Positions 34,888-46,782 of a stretch of DNA of 64,000 nt are shown in pieces (position 1 is the stretch's first letter; each line of letters starts with the position of its first letter). Below the pieces are notes generated by a model, which ran no database searches, was not told the origin of the DNA, and saw only the letters and a program-made list of their open reading frames with translations. The stretch is from Perilla frutescens (taxonomy: Eukaryota > Streptophyta > Magnoliopsida > Lamiales > Lamiaceae): assembly GCA_026008535.1 (NCBI GenBank), contig BRKX01000004.1:11433501-11497500 (forward strand). The letters are read 5' to 3'. The position numbers were made by a program, and so were the translations under genes.

Positions 34888-35250
34888 ATATTGCAACTAC
34901 ATATTACTAAATTTAATTTAAACAAAGAATACTCTTTTATTGAATTAAGTAGAGATTAAATTGATGGAATTTTTTTTTTTTAAAAAAAAACCACACTTAA
35001 TTTAATTAAGGCAATTAATATGAATTTGTATTTTTTTAATTTAATTATTTTATATTTCCATAAAATATTGACATTTAATTTGTGTCAGTAATGATTTGAA
35101 CCTTTTGAGATCCAAAATAGATCTATAATGCATGATTATTATTGAAATTCCAAAATATTATATTTCATGTACTTTTATATGTAATTGTTTTCAACTTATC
35201 TTCAAACTCACTATATTCTTATTTGGGATTTGAATATCTACAAATATTTA
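34888..35250. repeat. Host segment, left copy (duplicated on both sides of the SIRE-like element)
   Basis: From ttgcaactacatattac to ctacaaatattta, this ~363-bp segment matches 44396-44758 almost throughout, with roughly 5% differences by eye. It is AT-rich and non-coding. It begins right where the element at 33770-34876 ends, and it ends exactly where the 5' LTR begins. Confidence 0.9.
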
Positions 35251-36030
35251 TGACAGTTTCCATGTAGACACTCTATTTATGGCAGTTTCCATGTTGGAAA
35301 GATCTTGCGCCGAACGAGTTTGGAAGGTCAAGATTAATTCGTTTTACTGCCTTGTGGTGTAGATCCGGTGCTGAATTAACCCTCCTACACATGGGAAGTA
35401 TCTACACACGTTTGGAAGACCACAAACCACTTACCTAGTTGGCGGAAAGCAAGAGATTGACGCCAGGCTAAAGTGAAGACTATATATGAAGACCAATTTG
35501 TGCAGCAATCGGTACCACTGATATTTTGTTTAGATTCTAGTGTTAGAATCAGTTTGTGGTCGTTATTTTTATAACTAGTAGTTGTTCAGTAAAACGTTCA
35601 ACGTGATAGACTAGTTTTGAGTGTTTACGAGTGAAACACGTGAGGGAATTTTTTATATCCGTTTTGTACGCAATCTCAGGAGAGATTGTAAGTTGAAGTC
35701 GTGGGTAGCTAGAGGGAGTCTAGTGTCACGGTTGTGAGGGAATCTTACAACTTTCGACTAGCGAAAGAGTTCGTAGAGAAGAATGGGTAGCATAAGGCGG
35801 GAGACTTGTATGTGTAATATCCCTAATACACTCGACGAAGGAGTACAAGTCAAATCTTCAAGTTTGGGAGTAATCACCCCAGAGTAGGTTGGTTGAACCG
35901 AACTGGGTTATCATCTCGTGCATTTTTACTGCTTTATTTATTTATGTTCTTGCATCTGTCCCACACATATCACAAAACAGTTTTTAAGCAGTTTACTAAA
36001 AACGTTTAAAGTACTGATTACAGTTTTTCA
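35251..36030 (+). repeat. SIRE-like 5' LTR
   Basis: It starts TGACAGTTTCCATG and ends gtttttca. The alternative start TGTTGGAAAG at 35292 cannot be excluded, but the left host copy ends exactly at 35250, which supports 35251. The last 480 bp (35551-36030) match 43913-44392. The first 300 bp contain a small internal repeat (ttatg(a/g)cagtttccatg twice) and have no match in the 3' LTR. Confidence 0.8.
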
Positions 36031-36031
36031 A

Positions 36032-36048
36032 TTGGCACCAGAGTGGGT
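36032..36048 (+). other. SIRE-like primer-binding site (diverged)
   Basis: TTGGCACCAGAGTGGGT starts 2 bp after the LTR. It resembles the usual TTGGTATCAGAGC initiator-Met site with two mismatches in its core. It may be a decayed copy of that site or be adapted to another tRNA. Confidence 0.6.
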
Positions 36049-36109
36049 TGCCTGTATTCAGGGTTGATCTTTGGGTATTAATTCGTGTTATTGTGTTGTT
36101 TTTGCCGAG

Positions 36110-39100
36110 ATGGACTCGATGAAAGAAGGAGCCTCGACGGTGCAACCTCCGCTCCTTGATGGCAATAATTATGCCTATTGGAAAGCTCGTATGACATCTT
36201 TCATTCGCTCAATTGATGAGCGTGCCTGGAAGATGGTGACTGAAGGGTGGAAGCCTCCTATCAAGAAGGATGAGAAAGGCAAAGCGGTGCTGAAGCCAGA
36301 AGAAGAGTTTGACGATGCTGACTATCTGATCATGGGGCTGAATGCTAAAGCCATGAACGCCATTTTTTCTGAAGTGGACATGAACGTGTTCAAACTCATT
36401 TCCACATGTGACAAGGAAAAGGATGCATGGGATATCCTTCAAACTGCTTTCGAAGGAACAAGCAGTGTTCGTGCATCTCGTATGCAGCTCCTCACTACCA
36501 GATTTGAAAACCTTCGAATGGATGAAGGTGAAAAGCTTGCTGATTTCAACGCCAAGATTTGTGACATAGCTAATGAAAGCTTTGCACTTGGTGATGCCAT
36601 CTCGGAGGAGAAACTTGTGCGGAAAGTTCTGCGATCTCTTCCCAAGAGATTTGCATATAAAGTCACGGCGATAGAAGAGGCCAATGACGTGAGCAAGATG
36701 AAGTTACAGGAGCTGATGGGGTCCCTGAGGACTTTTGAAATGGGACTAACAGACGAAGAGACAGTTCAGAAGAAAATCATAACTTTTCAAGCCGGCTCCA
36801 GTGCTGATGATCCAAGTAATGTCTCTGACAAAAATGATCTGGCTGAGTCAATTGCCCTTCTGACAAAGAATTTCTCAAAATTTGTCAAACGTTATGAGAA
36901 GTCTTCACAGAATAATTCTGTCAAGAACATATTCTCCAAATCTCGGAGATCTAAAGATGAAGATTCCATTGAAGAAAAACAGAAGGAGGTCAAGTGTAGA
37001 GAATGTGGGGGTCTTGGGCACTATCAAGCTGAATGTGCTAACACCTTAAAGAAGAAGAATAAATCCTACAGTTCCACTCTTAGTGAAAGTGATGATCTTG
37101 ATGATAGTGGGAGTGATGAAGAATGCGTGAGCAACCATATTGCTTTTATGACACATTCTAACAAAGAACCTGTGTCTAATTCTGTCTCTGACAGACATAA
37201 TGACAATGTTTCGGAATGCAGTGATGATGAATAATTCACTGAAGAGTCTGCCATAGAAGCTTACAAAAAGCTTCATAAGAGCTGGATCATGGTGGTTAGA
37301 GTCAATGAAGGGCTGATGAAAGAGAATGGTGATCTCATTAAAGAGAGAGATTATTTGTCCACGCGCCTCAGTGAATTGCAGAATGATCTTCAACAGTCCA
37401 GAAACAATTCTCACTCTCAGAATGGTGAACTGCTTTATCTAAAGAAGCTTGTCAAGATGATGAACTCTGGATCATCTCAGCTCGATGACATCCTTTCTAA
37501 AGGAAAAAGTCCGCAGGACCATACAGGTCTTGGATACACTGGTGGAAAGTTTTCCGATCGTTTCTGTCAAGGACAAACATCTGGAAAGCATGATGAATCT
37601 GTTCCAGAACCTGAATTTAAATCAGAGATCAAGCAGCCACAACCTCCAAAGTCACAGCCTCGAAAGAATGGAGTTGTCTGCCACTATTGTGGAAAACCTG
37701 GTCACATTCGACCATACTGTAGGTACTACATCAATGATCTCAGAAGAATGAGGAGGAAATGTCGATCTCAGAATGACCTGAATTTCAGAAGACAATCTGT
37801 GCGGAACAGATCCTGGAACAGTCACAGGAACTATGTTGTTCACACTGCCCTCAATATTCACGCAAAGAGCAGCTGGTACTTTGACAGCGGATGCTCGCGA
37901 CACATGACTGGAGATGCCAGTATGTTGAAGAATATCCAAAAGGATTGTTCTTATCAATCCGTTACTTTTGGAGACGGTGTTAAGGGAAGAGTTCTTGGTC
38001 GTGGTCATCTAAATGTTGAAGGGATGCCCAACTTGGAGGATGTTTTGCTTGTTGAAGGACTAAAAGCTAACTTAATTAGCATAAGTCAACTCTGCGATCA
38101 AGGTCTCTTAGTTCATTTTACTAGAGACAAATGTCTTGTGAAGAATAAAGAATGTGTGCTGCTGATGGATGGAGACAGATCAAGGGACAATTGTTACCTT
38201 CTCAACATGAAAGGTAATTGCTTCAGAACTCAACTTGATGAAGCAAACATATGGCATGAAAATCTCGGCCATGTGAGTTACAGAAACATGCAGCGACTCT
38301 TGAAGACAGAAGCTGTGAATGGAGTCCCGAAGTTTGATATTGATCATAGAAAAATTTGTGGGCCATGTCAAGTGGGAAAACAAATTCATACATCACATAA
38401 ATCTGTTAAGAAGATTACCACCTCAAAAGCCTTGGAGCTATTGCATATGGATTTGATGGGGCCTGTTCAAACTGAAAGTATTGGACGGAAGAAGTTTATT
38501 TTTGTGTGTGTGGATGATTTCACACGATTCACCTGGGTGGAGTTCCTTAGAGATAAGGGAGAAACTTTTGAGACATTCAAAAATCTTTGTCTCAAACTTG
38601 AACTGGAGAATGCAATAACTATGATGAGAATTCAAAGTGATCATGGTCGTGAATTTGAAAATGCTTACTTCAAATATTTTTGTGAAGAAAAAGGTATTGC
38701 TCAGGAGTTTTCTGCACCAAAAACGCCTCAAAAAAATGGTGTTGTTGAGAGAAAAAATCGGACTCTTCAAGAAATGAGCCGAGTCATGTTGAAGGAAAAA
38801 TCTGTCCCTGACAATCTATGGGCTGAAGCTGTGAATATAGCATGTCATGTTATTAATCGGGTGTATTTCAGACCCAAGACAAGAGTTACTCCCTACGAGC
38901 TGTGGAAAGGGATGAAACCAAATTTAAAGTACTTTCACATCTTCGGAAGTACTTGTTATATGTTAAGAGACCGAGAGCAGCTTGGCAAGTTTGATGCCAA
39001 AGGAGATGAATGCATTTTTCTCGGATATTCAAGAAATAGTCGGGCCTATTGAGTGTTCAACAAGGGGACCAAGACGGTAATGGAGTCCATCAATATTGTT

Positions 39101-40898
39101 GTAGATGATCTGGAAGAACCTGTTGCCCAGATTGATGAAGAGATTGTTGATGTCACAACTCTTGTGCCAGATTCTGTTCCAGACAGTTTGGAACACAATG
39201 ATCAAGCTGAGTTGAGAAACGAGAACCTGAATAGCCTCAAACCTTCAAAAGGTGTGCAAAAGCATCATTCTGCAACAGACATCATTGGTGATGTGAGTGA
39301 AGAAGTTAGAACCAGAGGAGTTCGAAAGAATTATCATGAGATGATTGCAAATGTCTGCTATACTTCTACAATTGAGCCCAAGAACGTTAAAGAGGCCTTA
39401 CAAGATGATCGATGGATTCATGCCATGTAAGAAGAGCTCTTGCAGTTTGAAAGAAATGAAGTATAGGATTTGGTTCCATGTCCTAAAGGTGTTAATGTGA
39501 TCGGCACGAAGTGGATCTTCAAGAATAAAACTGATGAATAAGGGAACATAACCAGAAATAAGGTGAGACTTGTGGCACAAGGTTATTCACAAGTTGAAGG
39601 TGTGGATTTTGACGAGACGTTCGCTCTAGTTACTCGTCTTGAATCTGTCAGGTTGCTCCTTGCCATGGCTGCATGGATGAAGTTTAAATTGTACCAAATA
39701 AATGTGAAGAGTGCCTTCTTAAATGGGTACTTATCTGGAGATGTGTTTGTAAGTCAACCCAAAAGGCTTTGAAGACCCATACCATCCTGAGTATGTGTAC
39801 AAACTGAAGAAGGCCCTCTACAGTCTCAAGCAAGCTCCACGAGCTTGGTACGAACGACTTACCAAATACCTTCTTGAGAAAGGATACGTTCGTGGTGGTG
39901 CTGATAGAACTCTCTTCATCAAGAGAGAAAAATCTGATGTGATCATCGTTCAGATTTATGTGGATGATATTGTCTTTGGATTTGTCTCGGACAGAATGGT
40001 GAAAGACTTCGTGAAGGACATGACTTCTGAATTTGAGATGAGTCTTGTAAGTGAACTAACCTACTTTCTGGGGCTTCAAGTGAAGCAAAAGGATGATGGA
40101 ATCTTTGTATCTCAAACGAAGTATGCAAAGAACTTAATCAGCAAATTTGGATTGGAAAGTTGCAGCCCGAAAAGAACTCCGATGGGGACATCTTCAAAGA
40201 TGTCAAAAGATAAAGCTGGTGTTGCCATTGAGCAAACCTTGTACCGAAGTATGATTGGGAGTCTGCTCTACCTTATAGCAAGTAGGCCAGACATTTGTTA
40301 CAGCGTGAGAGTTTGTGCTCGCTACCAATCTGAACCCAAAGAAAGTCACTTGAAATCTGTCAAGTACATAATCAAGTACATAAATGGTACTTCTGAGTTG
40401 GGACTTTGGTTTTTCTATGATACGAACCCTAGTTTGGTAGGGTATTGCGATGCAGATTGGGCAGGTTGTACTGAAGATAGGAAGAGTACCTCTGGAGGAT
40501 GTTTCTTCCTTGGAAATAACACGGTGTCATGGTTCAGCAAGAAACAGAATTCTATCTCACTGTCTACTACCGAAGCAGAATATATCGCTGCTGGAAGTTG
40601 CTGCACTCAACTTTTGTGGATGAAATAAATGTTGCATGACTATGGCGTCCCACAGTCTGTCCTTACCATATACTGTGACAATATGAGTGCAATAAACATT
40701 TCGAAAAATCCAGTTCAGCACTCTCGTACAAAGCACATAGACATTCGTCACCACTTTATCCGGGAGCTTGTTGAAGATAGATCCCTTGTGATCGAATATG
40801 TTGGAATAGATGCCCATCTTGCGGACATCTTTACAAAGGCACTTGATAGCAGAAGGTTTAAAACACTAAGATCCTCCTTGGGTCTTTGTGTTCTCTAA
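36110..40898 (+). pseudogene. SIRE-like gag-pol polyprotein, several stops and one frameshift
   Basis: The likely start is the ATG at 36110 (MDSMKEGASTVQPPLLDG); the upstream in-frame ATG at 36071 is less like the family. Domains in order: UBN2-type gag; zinc knuckle CRECGGLGHYQAEC (about 36998-37039); a second knuckle CHYCGKPGHIRPYC (about 37680-37721); protease YFDSGCSRHMTGD; GAG-pre-integrase; integrase with MRIQSDHGREFEN and TPQKNGVVERKNRT; reverse transcriptase with YVDDIVFG; RNase H with STTEAEYIAAGSC and DAHLADIFTKAL, ending at 40898. Stops lie at about 37232, 39050 (TGA), 39428 (TAA), 39464 (TAG), 39539 (TAA) and 40626 (TAA). One extra A in an A run near 39760 shifts the frame before the RT. 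Inactive. Confidence 0.93.
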
Positions 40899-41269
40899 AC
40901 TTCTTCGTTATCAAAAGACTCTCTATACAGTCTTGGTCAGTGATGTATGTATAGAGAGTATAAAATGACCATGGTTAATATGGTATGTAAGTGTTGTGCC
41001 AATATCTGTCTTGGACAGTTTCTGCTTTGGACGAACGGTTACTTTTCAACGGCTAGCCGTGCCTTGATTTTCGCACCACGATCGATTCCACTTCTCCACA
41101 CCTAGCTGCGGGGTGATGTGTGAAGAATAAGTGAGTTAAGGAAATTTCCTTTTAGAGTTTCCTAATTAAGTTCTTAACCTTATTTTTCAAAAGAGACAGA
41201 ATTGTTGTAAAATTTCCAAGCCGTTCTCTCTCTGTGGTGTGTGTTTGAATTTTCATTGTTCAAACTCTA
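40899..41269 (+). other. Spacer between pol and the third ORF of the SIRE-like element
   Basis: No coding potential. It contains ctctatacagtcttggtcag and a TATA-free CT-rich stretch (cgttctctctctgtggtgtg) just before the third ORF. In such elements this interval could hold the splice acceptor for a subgenomic env-like mRNA; that is inference. Confidence 0.4.
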
Positions 41270-43627
41270 ATGGCGGACAAAGCTGTTTCTTCTAAGCCCA
41301 CTCAAGCGAAGAAACCCAGAATTTCTACTGAAGACTTGCGACGACAGCTTGCGGAGCTTTCTCAACCCATTGTGTTTTCGTCTTCAATTGCCTCTGTCTC
41401 TGTGAAGCCATCTATTTCTTCCTCTGAAGCGCTTGCTTCTGTGCCAACTTCTGTGGCACCTTCTGCTGATTTGCCACCTCGATCTATATCTGAGACAGAT
41501 CTCGATGTTCAACCCTCTCCTAGGGTTTCTGAAGTGTCATTATCTCCGCCCATAGTGTCTGCGGAAATTTTGGATGCCTCAATTGCAGCTGCTATTGAGA
41601 ATGTTGGAGGAAATGAAGTCTCCATGGCCTCTGTTGAAGATGATGTTGCCGTCACCCCTGCTATTGACGAAGATCCTACCTCTATTGAGGAATTTGCTGC
41701 ATCTCTTGACGCGCTGAAATTTGTTCAAGCTCCGTCTATCTCTACTGCTGATCCTATGGTGAGTGACACGCCCGTTGTCACAGTTCAAGTTCCTCTTGGT
41801 GAAGTATCCTCTATTGCTGCTGCTGAAAACCTTGTTCATGATCAAGGTGAAGATGATGTAGATATCTCCTTCCTCGATGAGGAGTCTCCTGTTAATATGG
41901 ATGTTTCTGTCACTCCTCCAAAGGCTACCTCCTCCAAAACTCGCGGGTCCAAACGCAAGTTGGAGTTGAGAGATGAACTAGTCACTCCTCCAGTGTCTGA
42001 TGATGAAGATGACACACCCATTGCCAAATTGAAATCCAAAGTGTTGGCCAAGGTTGCTGCGAAGAAGGGTTCTTCTTCAAAAACCCTCAAGTCTAAGAAA
42101 GTTGCTGCTAAGAAGGGGTCTTCATCAAAATCCCCAAAATCAGTGAAGCCTGCTGGGAAAAAGGCTGTGCCTAAGAAGTCTGAGGTTATTCCTGCTCGCC
42201 GTGTTACACGGAGTGTGTCTGATGATGAAGATGACACACCCATTGCCAAATTGAAATCCAAAGTGTTGGCCAAGGTTGCTGCGAAGAAGGGTTCTTCTTC
42301 AAAAACCCTCAAGTCTAAGAAAGTTGCTGCTAAGAAGGGGTCTTCATCAAAACCCCCAAAATCAGTGAAGCCTGCTGGGAAAAAGGCTGTGCCTAAGAAG
42401 TCTGAGGTTGTTCCTGCTCGCCGTGTTACACGGAGTGTGTCTGAGCAGAGGATGGGGTTGATGTCGGGACGTCGTCACCCGCTGATGAAGCAAGCCAGAG
42501 CACCTTCCCCCTCTGATGAAGAAGCAGAGGATGTTCCTGAGTCTATTTCAGACAAATCAGATTCCGATTCTTAGGACTTTGATTCAAGTAAGTTTATCTC
42601 TGCCCTTCACCAAAATCAATTCAAGATTGTTGTTGGTCGCTCGTTGATTTTCGAGTGTTGTTTGGTTAAGTCCGATATAGAGGGAACTGATGTTGATTCT
42701 TTGTTGCATGATCTCCGGTTAGAGAAGTCTGTTTTTTCTGCTCCTCCTGTTGTGCATGAATTTTATGCCAACTTGTCTAAGCGTATGTGTGATGCTTCCT
42801 ATGAGCATGCATTTTCTGTGTTTGTGCGGGGTTATTGGATTGTATTTTCCCCTGCCGTGATTAATGATTTTTTGGGTCGTGAGAACCTTGTTGCTCCTGC
42901 ACCTGTTTTTGATCTGAATGAAGTGGTGTCGGAATTGACTAGAGAAAGTCGGGTGGTGTGGCCCTCGGGGCGTGCGTTGTTAGCGTCTAATCTGAGTGTG
43001 AAGTACTCAATACTTCACAAGGTTACCATTCGAAATTGGTTGCCCAGTACTCATGATTCTACTGTTGGCAAGTCCATGGCTTTGTTGCTGTTCACAATAG
43101 GCACTCGTAGTGAGTTTAATCTTGGCCTGCTGATCTTTGAGAACGTCATTGCTCATGCCGAATCGACTCGTACCCAACAACCTGTTGGCTATCCTGGCCT
43201 AATCTTTAGCATCATTATGGCCCAGCATGATGTTATTTCTGCAAATGATGTGTATGCGCCTGTTGCACAGCCGATGTCCATCAGCCAGAAGTTGTTTTCG
43301 TCCCAGCATGCTCCGGATGTTCCTTCCCGCGATGCTGATGAAAGCTCGAGACCTGTTCCCACATCTGTCCCAGTCAGATCTGCTGCCTCGTTTGCTGTCA
43401 CTTCTGTTTTCTTTGACAAGCATATCAAGTCTCTGGAGCGTGAAGTTGTGTTTCTGAGCAAGTCCATTTGGACTTTCAAAACCAGGAAACAAGAGTTGGA
43501 GGCCTTGCTGATTGATCTCCGGGCCCGAGCCCTTGGCCTTGCCTCGCCGCTTGACATGCCGAGTGCTTCCTCTGTTCCTACTGCTGATGCCGATGATGAT
43601 GATGATGATGCTGCCTCCCCGGCCTGA
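41270..43627 (+). pseudogene. Env-like third ORF of the SIRE-like element, one in-frame stop
   Basis: The frame opens MADKAVSSKPTQAKKPR at 41270 and runs about 785 codons to 43627, broken only by a TAG at 42572-42574. The N-terminal 435 residues are Ser/Val/Asp-rich, then strongly basic: a 74-residue block with AAKKGSSSK motifs is duplicated. The C-terminal part (from about 42600) has the 'putative plant transposon protein' character seen in SIRE-type and related elements: FYANLSKRM, VFVRGYWIVFSPAVINDFLG, ILHKVTIRNWLPSTHDSTV, then a coiled-coil-like helix near residues 715-755 and an acidic tail (DADDDDDDAA). The ORF has been called env-like by position. I see no signal peptide and no convincing membrane span, so an envelope role is not supported here. 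Confidence 0.75.
41993..42436 (+). repeat. 222-bp in-frame tandem duplication in the third ORF
   Basis: Two adjacent units (41993-42214 and 42215-42436) of 74 codons each differ at only about two bases (cattccc/ccttccc-type and att/gtt changes). Each encodes DDEDDTPIAKLKSKV followed by two AAKKGSSSK motifs and a PARRVTRSV end. The Lys/Ser/Pro-rich composition resembles histone H1 tails and could bind nucleic acid. Confidence 0.93.
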
Positions 43628-43658
43628 AGTTTGGTGTTTGCCGTTTCTGGCAACAATT

Positions 43659-43672
43659 AAGGGGGAGAAGAA
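43659..43672 (+). other. SIRE-like polypurine tract
   Basis: AAGGGGGAGAAGAA is followed immediately by TGTTGGTGAAC. This marks the start of the 3' LTR at 43673. Confidence 0.85.
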
Positions 43673-44392
43673 TGTTGGTGAACAAAGGCCACGGTTGGAT
43701 GAAGGATGGTCCTTTGCTGCTTGCTGCTGCTGCTTTGTTGAGCGTGTGCTCATTTTTTATGTTTGATGATTTCTGAACAAACAATTTATTGTGGATGCTA
43801 TTTTACCCCACTTTAATTTTTTTTCGGTTTGTACTATATTTTTGATCGACTGACAATGCAGTTCTACACTGCGAAAATAATGCTCTGATCGTTATAAAGG
43901 CACTAAACTAGTAGTTTGTGGTCGTTGTTTTTGTAACTAGTAGTTGTTCAGTAAAACGTTCAACGTGATAGACTAGTTTTGAGTGTTTACGAGTGAAACA
44001 TGTGAGGGGATTTTTTATATCCGTTTTGTACGCAATCTCGGGAGAGATTGTAAGTTGAAGTCGTGGGTAGCTAGAGGGAGTCTAGTGTCACGGTTGTGAG
44101 GGGATCTTACAACTTTCGACTAACGAAAGAGTTCGTAGAGAAGAACGGGTAGCATAAGGCGGGAGGCTTGTATGTGTAATATCCCTAATACACTCGACAA
44201 AGGAGTACCAGTCGAATCTTCAAGTTTGGGAACAATCCCCCCAGAGTAGGTTGGTTGAACCGAACTGGGTTATCATCTCATGCATTTTTACTGCTTTATT
44301 TATTTATGTTCTTGCATCTGTCCCACACATATCACATAGCAGTTTTTAAGCAGTTTACTAAAAACGTTTAAAGCACAGATTACAGTTTTTCA
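43673..44392 (+). repeat. SIRE-like 3' LTR
   Basis: It starts TGTTGGTGAAC after the polypurine tract and ends gtttttca. The last 480 bp match the 5' LTR; the first 240 bp do not. It therefore has a different U3 from the 5' LTR, including a (GCT)n stretch at 43717-43735. Sequence after it (ATATTGCAACTAC) is the right copy of the host segment. Confidence 0.85.
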
Positions 44393-44758
44393 ATATTGCA
44401 ACTACATATTAGTAAATTTAATTTAAACAAAGAATACTCTCTGATTGAATTTAGTAGAGATTAAATTGATGGAATTTTTTTTAAAAAAAAACCATGCTTA
44501 ATTTAATTAAGGTAATTAATATGAATTTGTATTTTTTTAATTTAATTATTTTGCATTTCCATAAAATATTGACATTTAATTTGTGTCAGTAATGATTTGA
44601 ACTTTTTGAGATCCAAAATAGATCTATAGTGCATGATTATTATTGCAACTGCAAAATATTATTTTTATGTACTTTTATATGTAATCGGTTTCAACTTATG
44701 TTCAAACTCACTATATATATATATATATATTTGGGTTTTAAGTATCTACAAATATTTA
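44393..44758. repeat. Host segment, right copy
   Basis: It matches 34888-35250, from the LTR border through ctacaaatattta, then continues gacaaatcc. That continuation is probably the original sequence interrupted at 35250. A TA run at 44711-44731 replaces a shorter sequence in the left copy. Confidence 0.9.
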
Positions 44759-46782
44759 GACAAATCCACATCTGAATTCATAATTTTGCATTTAGGGATT
44801 TGAAATTAGTTATAAATTTTGAAAGTTGCTCAACTTTGGAATGGTGTGTTCCATGCCTCCTTTGCACATATCCCTAAACAAAGAATAAAACAAAGAACAC
44901 GTTGAAGTAAAATTTTATAGAACTAAAAATTTATGAATAATTTATCCTTTTTTTTCAAAAAAATTAAATTAAAATCTATTATGTAATTTAACATTCATTG
45001 ATGTAAGATTTCAGATAGAACTATAAATCTAAGCATAACTAATTTTTCCAAACAAACGTGATATATAATATAATATTTCAATTAGCTTAGTACTCTATTG
45101 AAAAACCTCTACAAAATGAAACTAATTAAACTCATGTTATACTAATGAACGCAAAAGTCAAAACAACACAAATGGCAAAACTATTAGTCTCTAAGAGAAA
45201 TTTAACCAACTTTAATGAAATATAAGAAAAATTTAACCATCACACAATACTGCTGCAAACTTATTAGTCTAAGAGAAACTTTATTATTTTATTTGTATAA
45301 TAACGAAATATTAGTTTAGTTACCTCTGTATTAGACCAAATAGGCCTTCAATGGCAAAAGATGGATGCATGGAACGGACATCTCCATTGAATAAAACGTG
45401 TATACACATCTTAATTTTTTGTTTTGTTTTTGAGAGCCTACAAATTTTCATTGTCAAACCTATATTAATATAGTAGACACATAACTCCTATTTATATTAG
45501 ATTTTAGTATAAGAAAAAGGAAGCAACGTAATTATAGGGGATTGATTTGAATCAAATTCTAAATTTTATGAAATAGATTTGACGTGGTAGTCGGAGATTG
45601 CTACGTGTATATCTATATGGACACTAAATTGCCTTAAAAATACAAATTTTGGATGGTTTTATTTTTTCAAGTGGCCGGAATTTTAAAATTATGTGAAAAA
45701 TCAAATAAAAGTTAAGTTTATGTTATTAAAGCTACGTTTTTTTTTAAAAACGTGTAAAAAACCAAACACACCCCAAAATTCATATATTTAAACAATTAAC
45801 CCTTTTAATAATAACTAAATCACGATTTATAGGACTATATATATAATTTCAAATTAAGAAATTACTTACCATTTGATTTACATGAAGTGGCATCATTTGT
45901 TGAAATATATGTAACATTTTTATTTCTTCGATTTTTCTTAACTTGATCTATCTTTTCTCGCCTTTGTATGATATTTAAATTAGAATATTATCTTTTCATT
46001 TTTAGATTTCTTATTTATCGATAAACATCTGCATCTGTACAAGAAAAAAAATAATCAATTTAATAATTAAAAAATTAATATAATATAATTCATAAAAATA
46101 ATATTTTAATAAATTCAAAAATTACCTGAAGATGAACTTGTTGTGGACGATGCATTAATATTCATAATTATGAAAATATCAAAATAATGAATCTGTTATG
46201 TTGAGAAAATGGTATAAAATGAGTTATAGAAGCTTGCTCATGTTATTGGATTTTCGTGACAATTGTCAATGCAATTTATAAAGTGAGAATGAATTTCTGA
46301 ACTATTGCCCGTAATAGTTATAGCAAGATGAAATACAATTGCTTATATAGATAATTTAAGATTCCTAGTATAATTAGGATAAGAATTATATTAACAAAGT
46401 CAATTAATTATTTATTTTATTTGAGTTATTTGACACATAATAGAATTAAATAATTTGATTAATATTTTAATTTTCCTCCTTAAAATTACAAAACGTAAAT
46501 GTTTCTTAAGCGAAATATTTTTTATCCTTTAAACTAAAGAAATAAGTTTGTTATTATTTGAGATAATTTTATATAATAGAGTTCAATTATACCAAAACTA
46601 TTGAAATACATATAATATATTTACAAATAATTATTTATAAATAATTTTATATAGTAGAATTCAATTATAATAAAATAATATATTATATTACTTTTTTACT
46701 CTTAAATTGAGTGTAGATTATGGATATAATAGGGAAATCATATTTTGTAAGAAATCATCCACATTTTTTATATAGGTATAGA
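44759..46782. other. AT-rich intergenic DNA
   Basis: No gene or known repeat recognised in about 2 kb. Short ORFs are absent or low-complexity. A GC-richer phrase at 45344-45386 (ggccttcaatggcaaaagat) is the only compositional feature. Confidence 0.5.

Larger units (their letters stand above)
35251..44392 (+). mobile_element. SIRE-like Copia retrotransposon, recombinant, with env-like third ORF
   Basis: It consists of a 5' LTR, primer-binding site, gag-pol pseudogene, extra ORF, polypurine tract and 3' LTR. The gag start (MKEG...PPLLDGNNYAYWKARM) and a long extra 3' ORF identify the SIRE/Maximus lineage of Copia. The two LTRs share only their last 480 bp; their first 240-300 bp are unrelated. 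The left side ends in ATTTA (35246-35250) and the right side begins with ATATT (44393-44397), so there is no common target duplication. The element is therefore not a simple single insertion. All its large ORFs carry stops. Confidence 0.88.

Noticed and set aside
41270..43627. Host gene
   Set aside because: It lies between pol and the polypurine tract of a retroelement and matches the third ORF of SIRE-type elements in position and character.
41842..43753. Long minus-strand ORFs (156, 155 and 184 codons)
   Set aside because: They are antisense to the third ORF of the SIRE-like element and arise from its biased codons and internal duplication.
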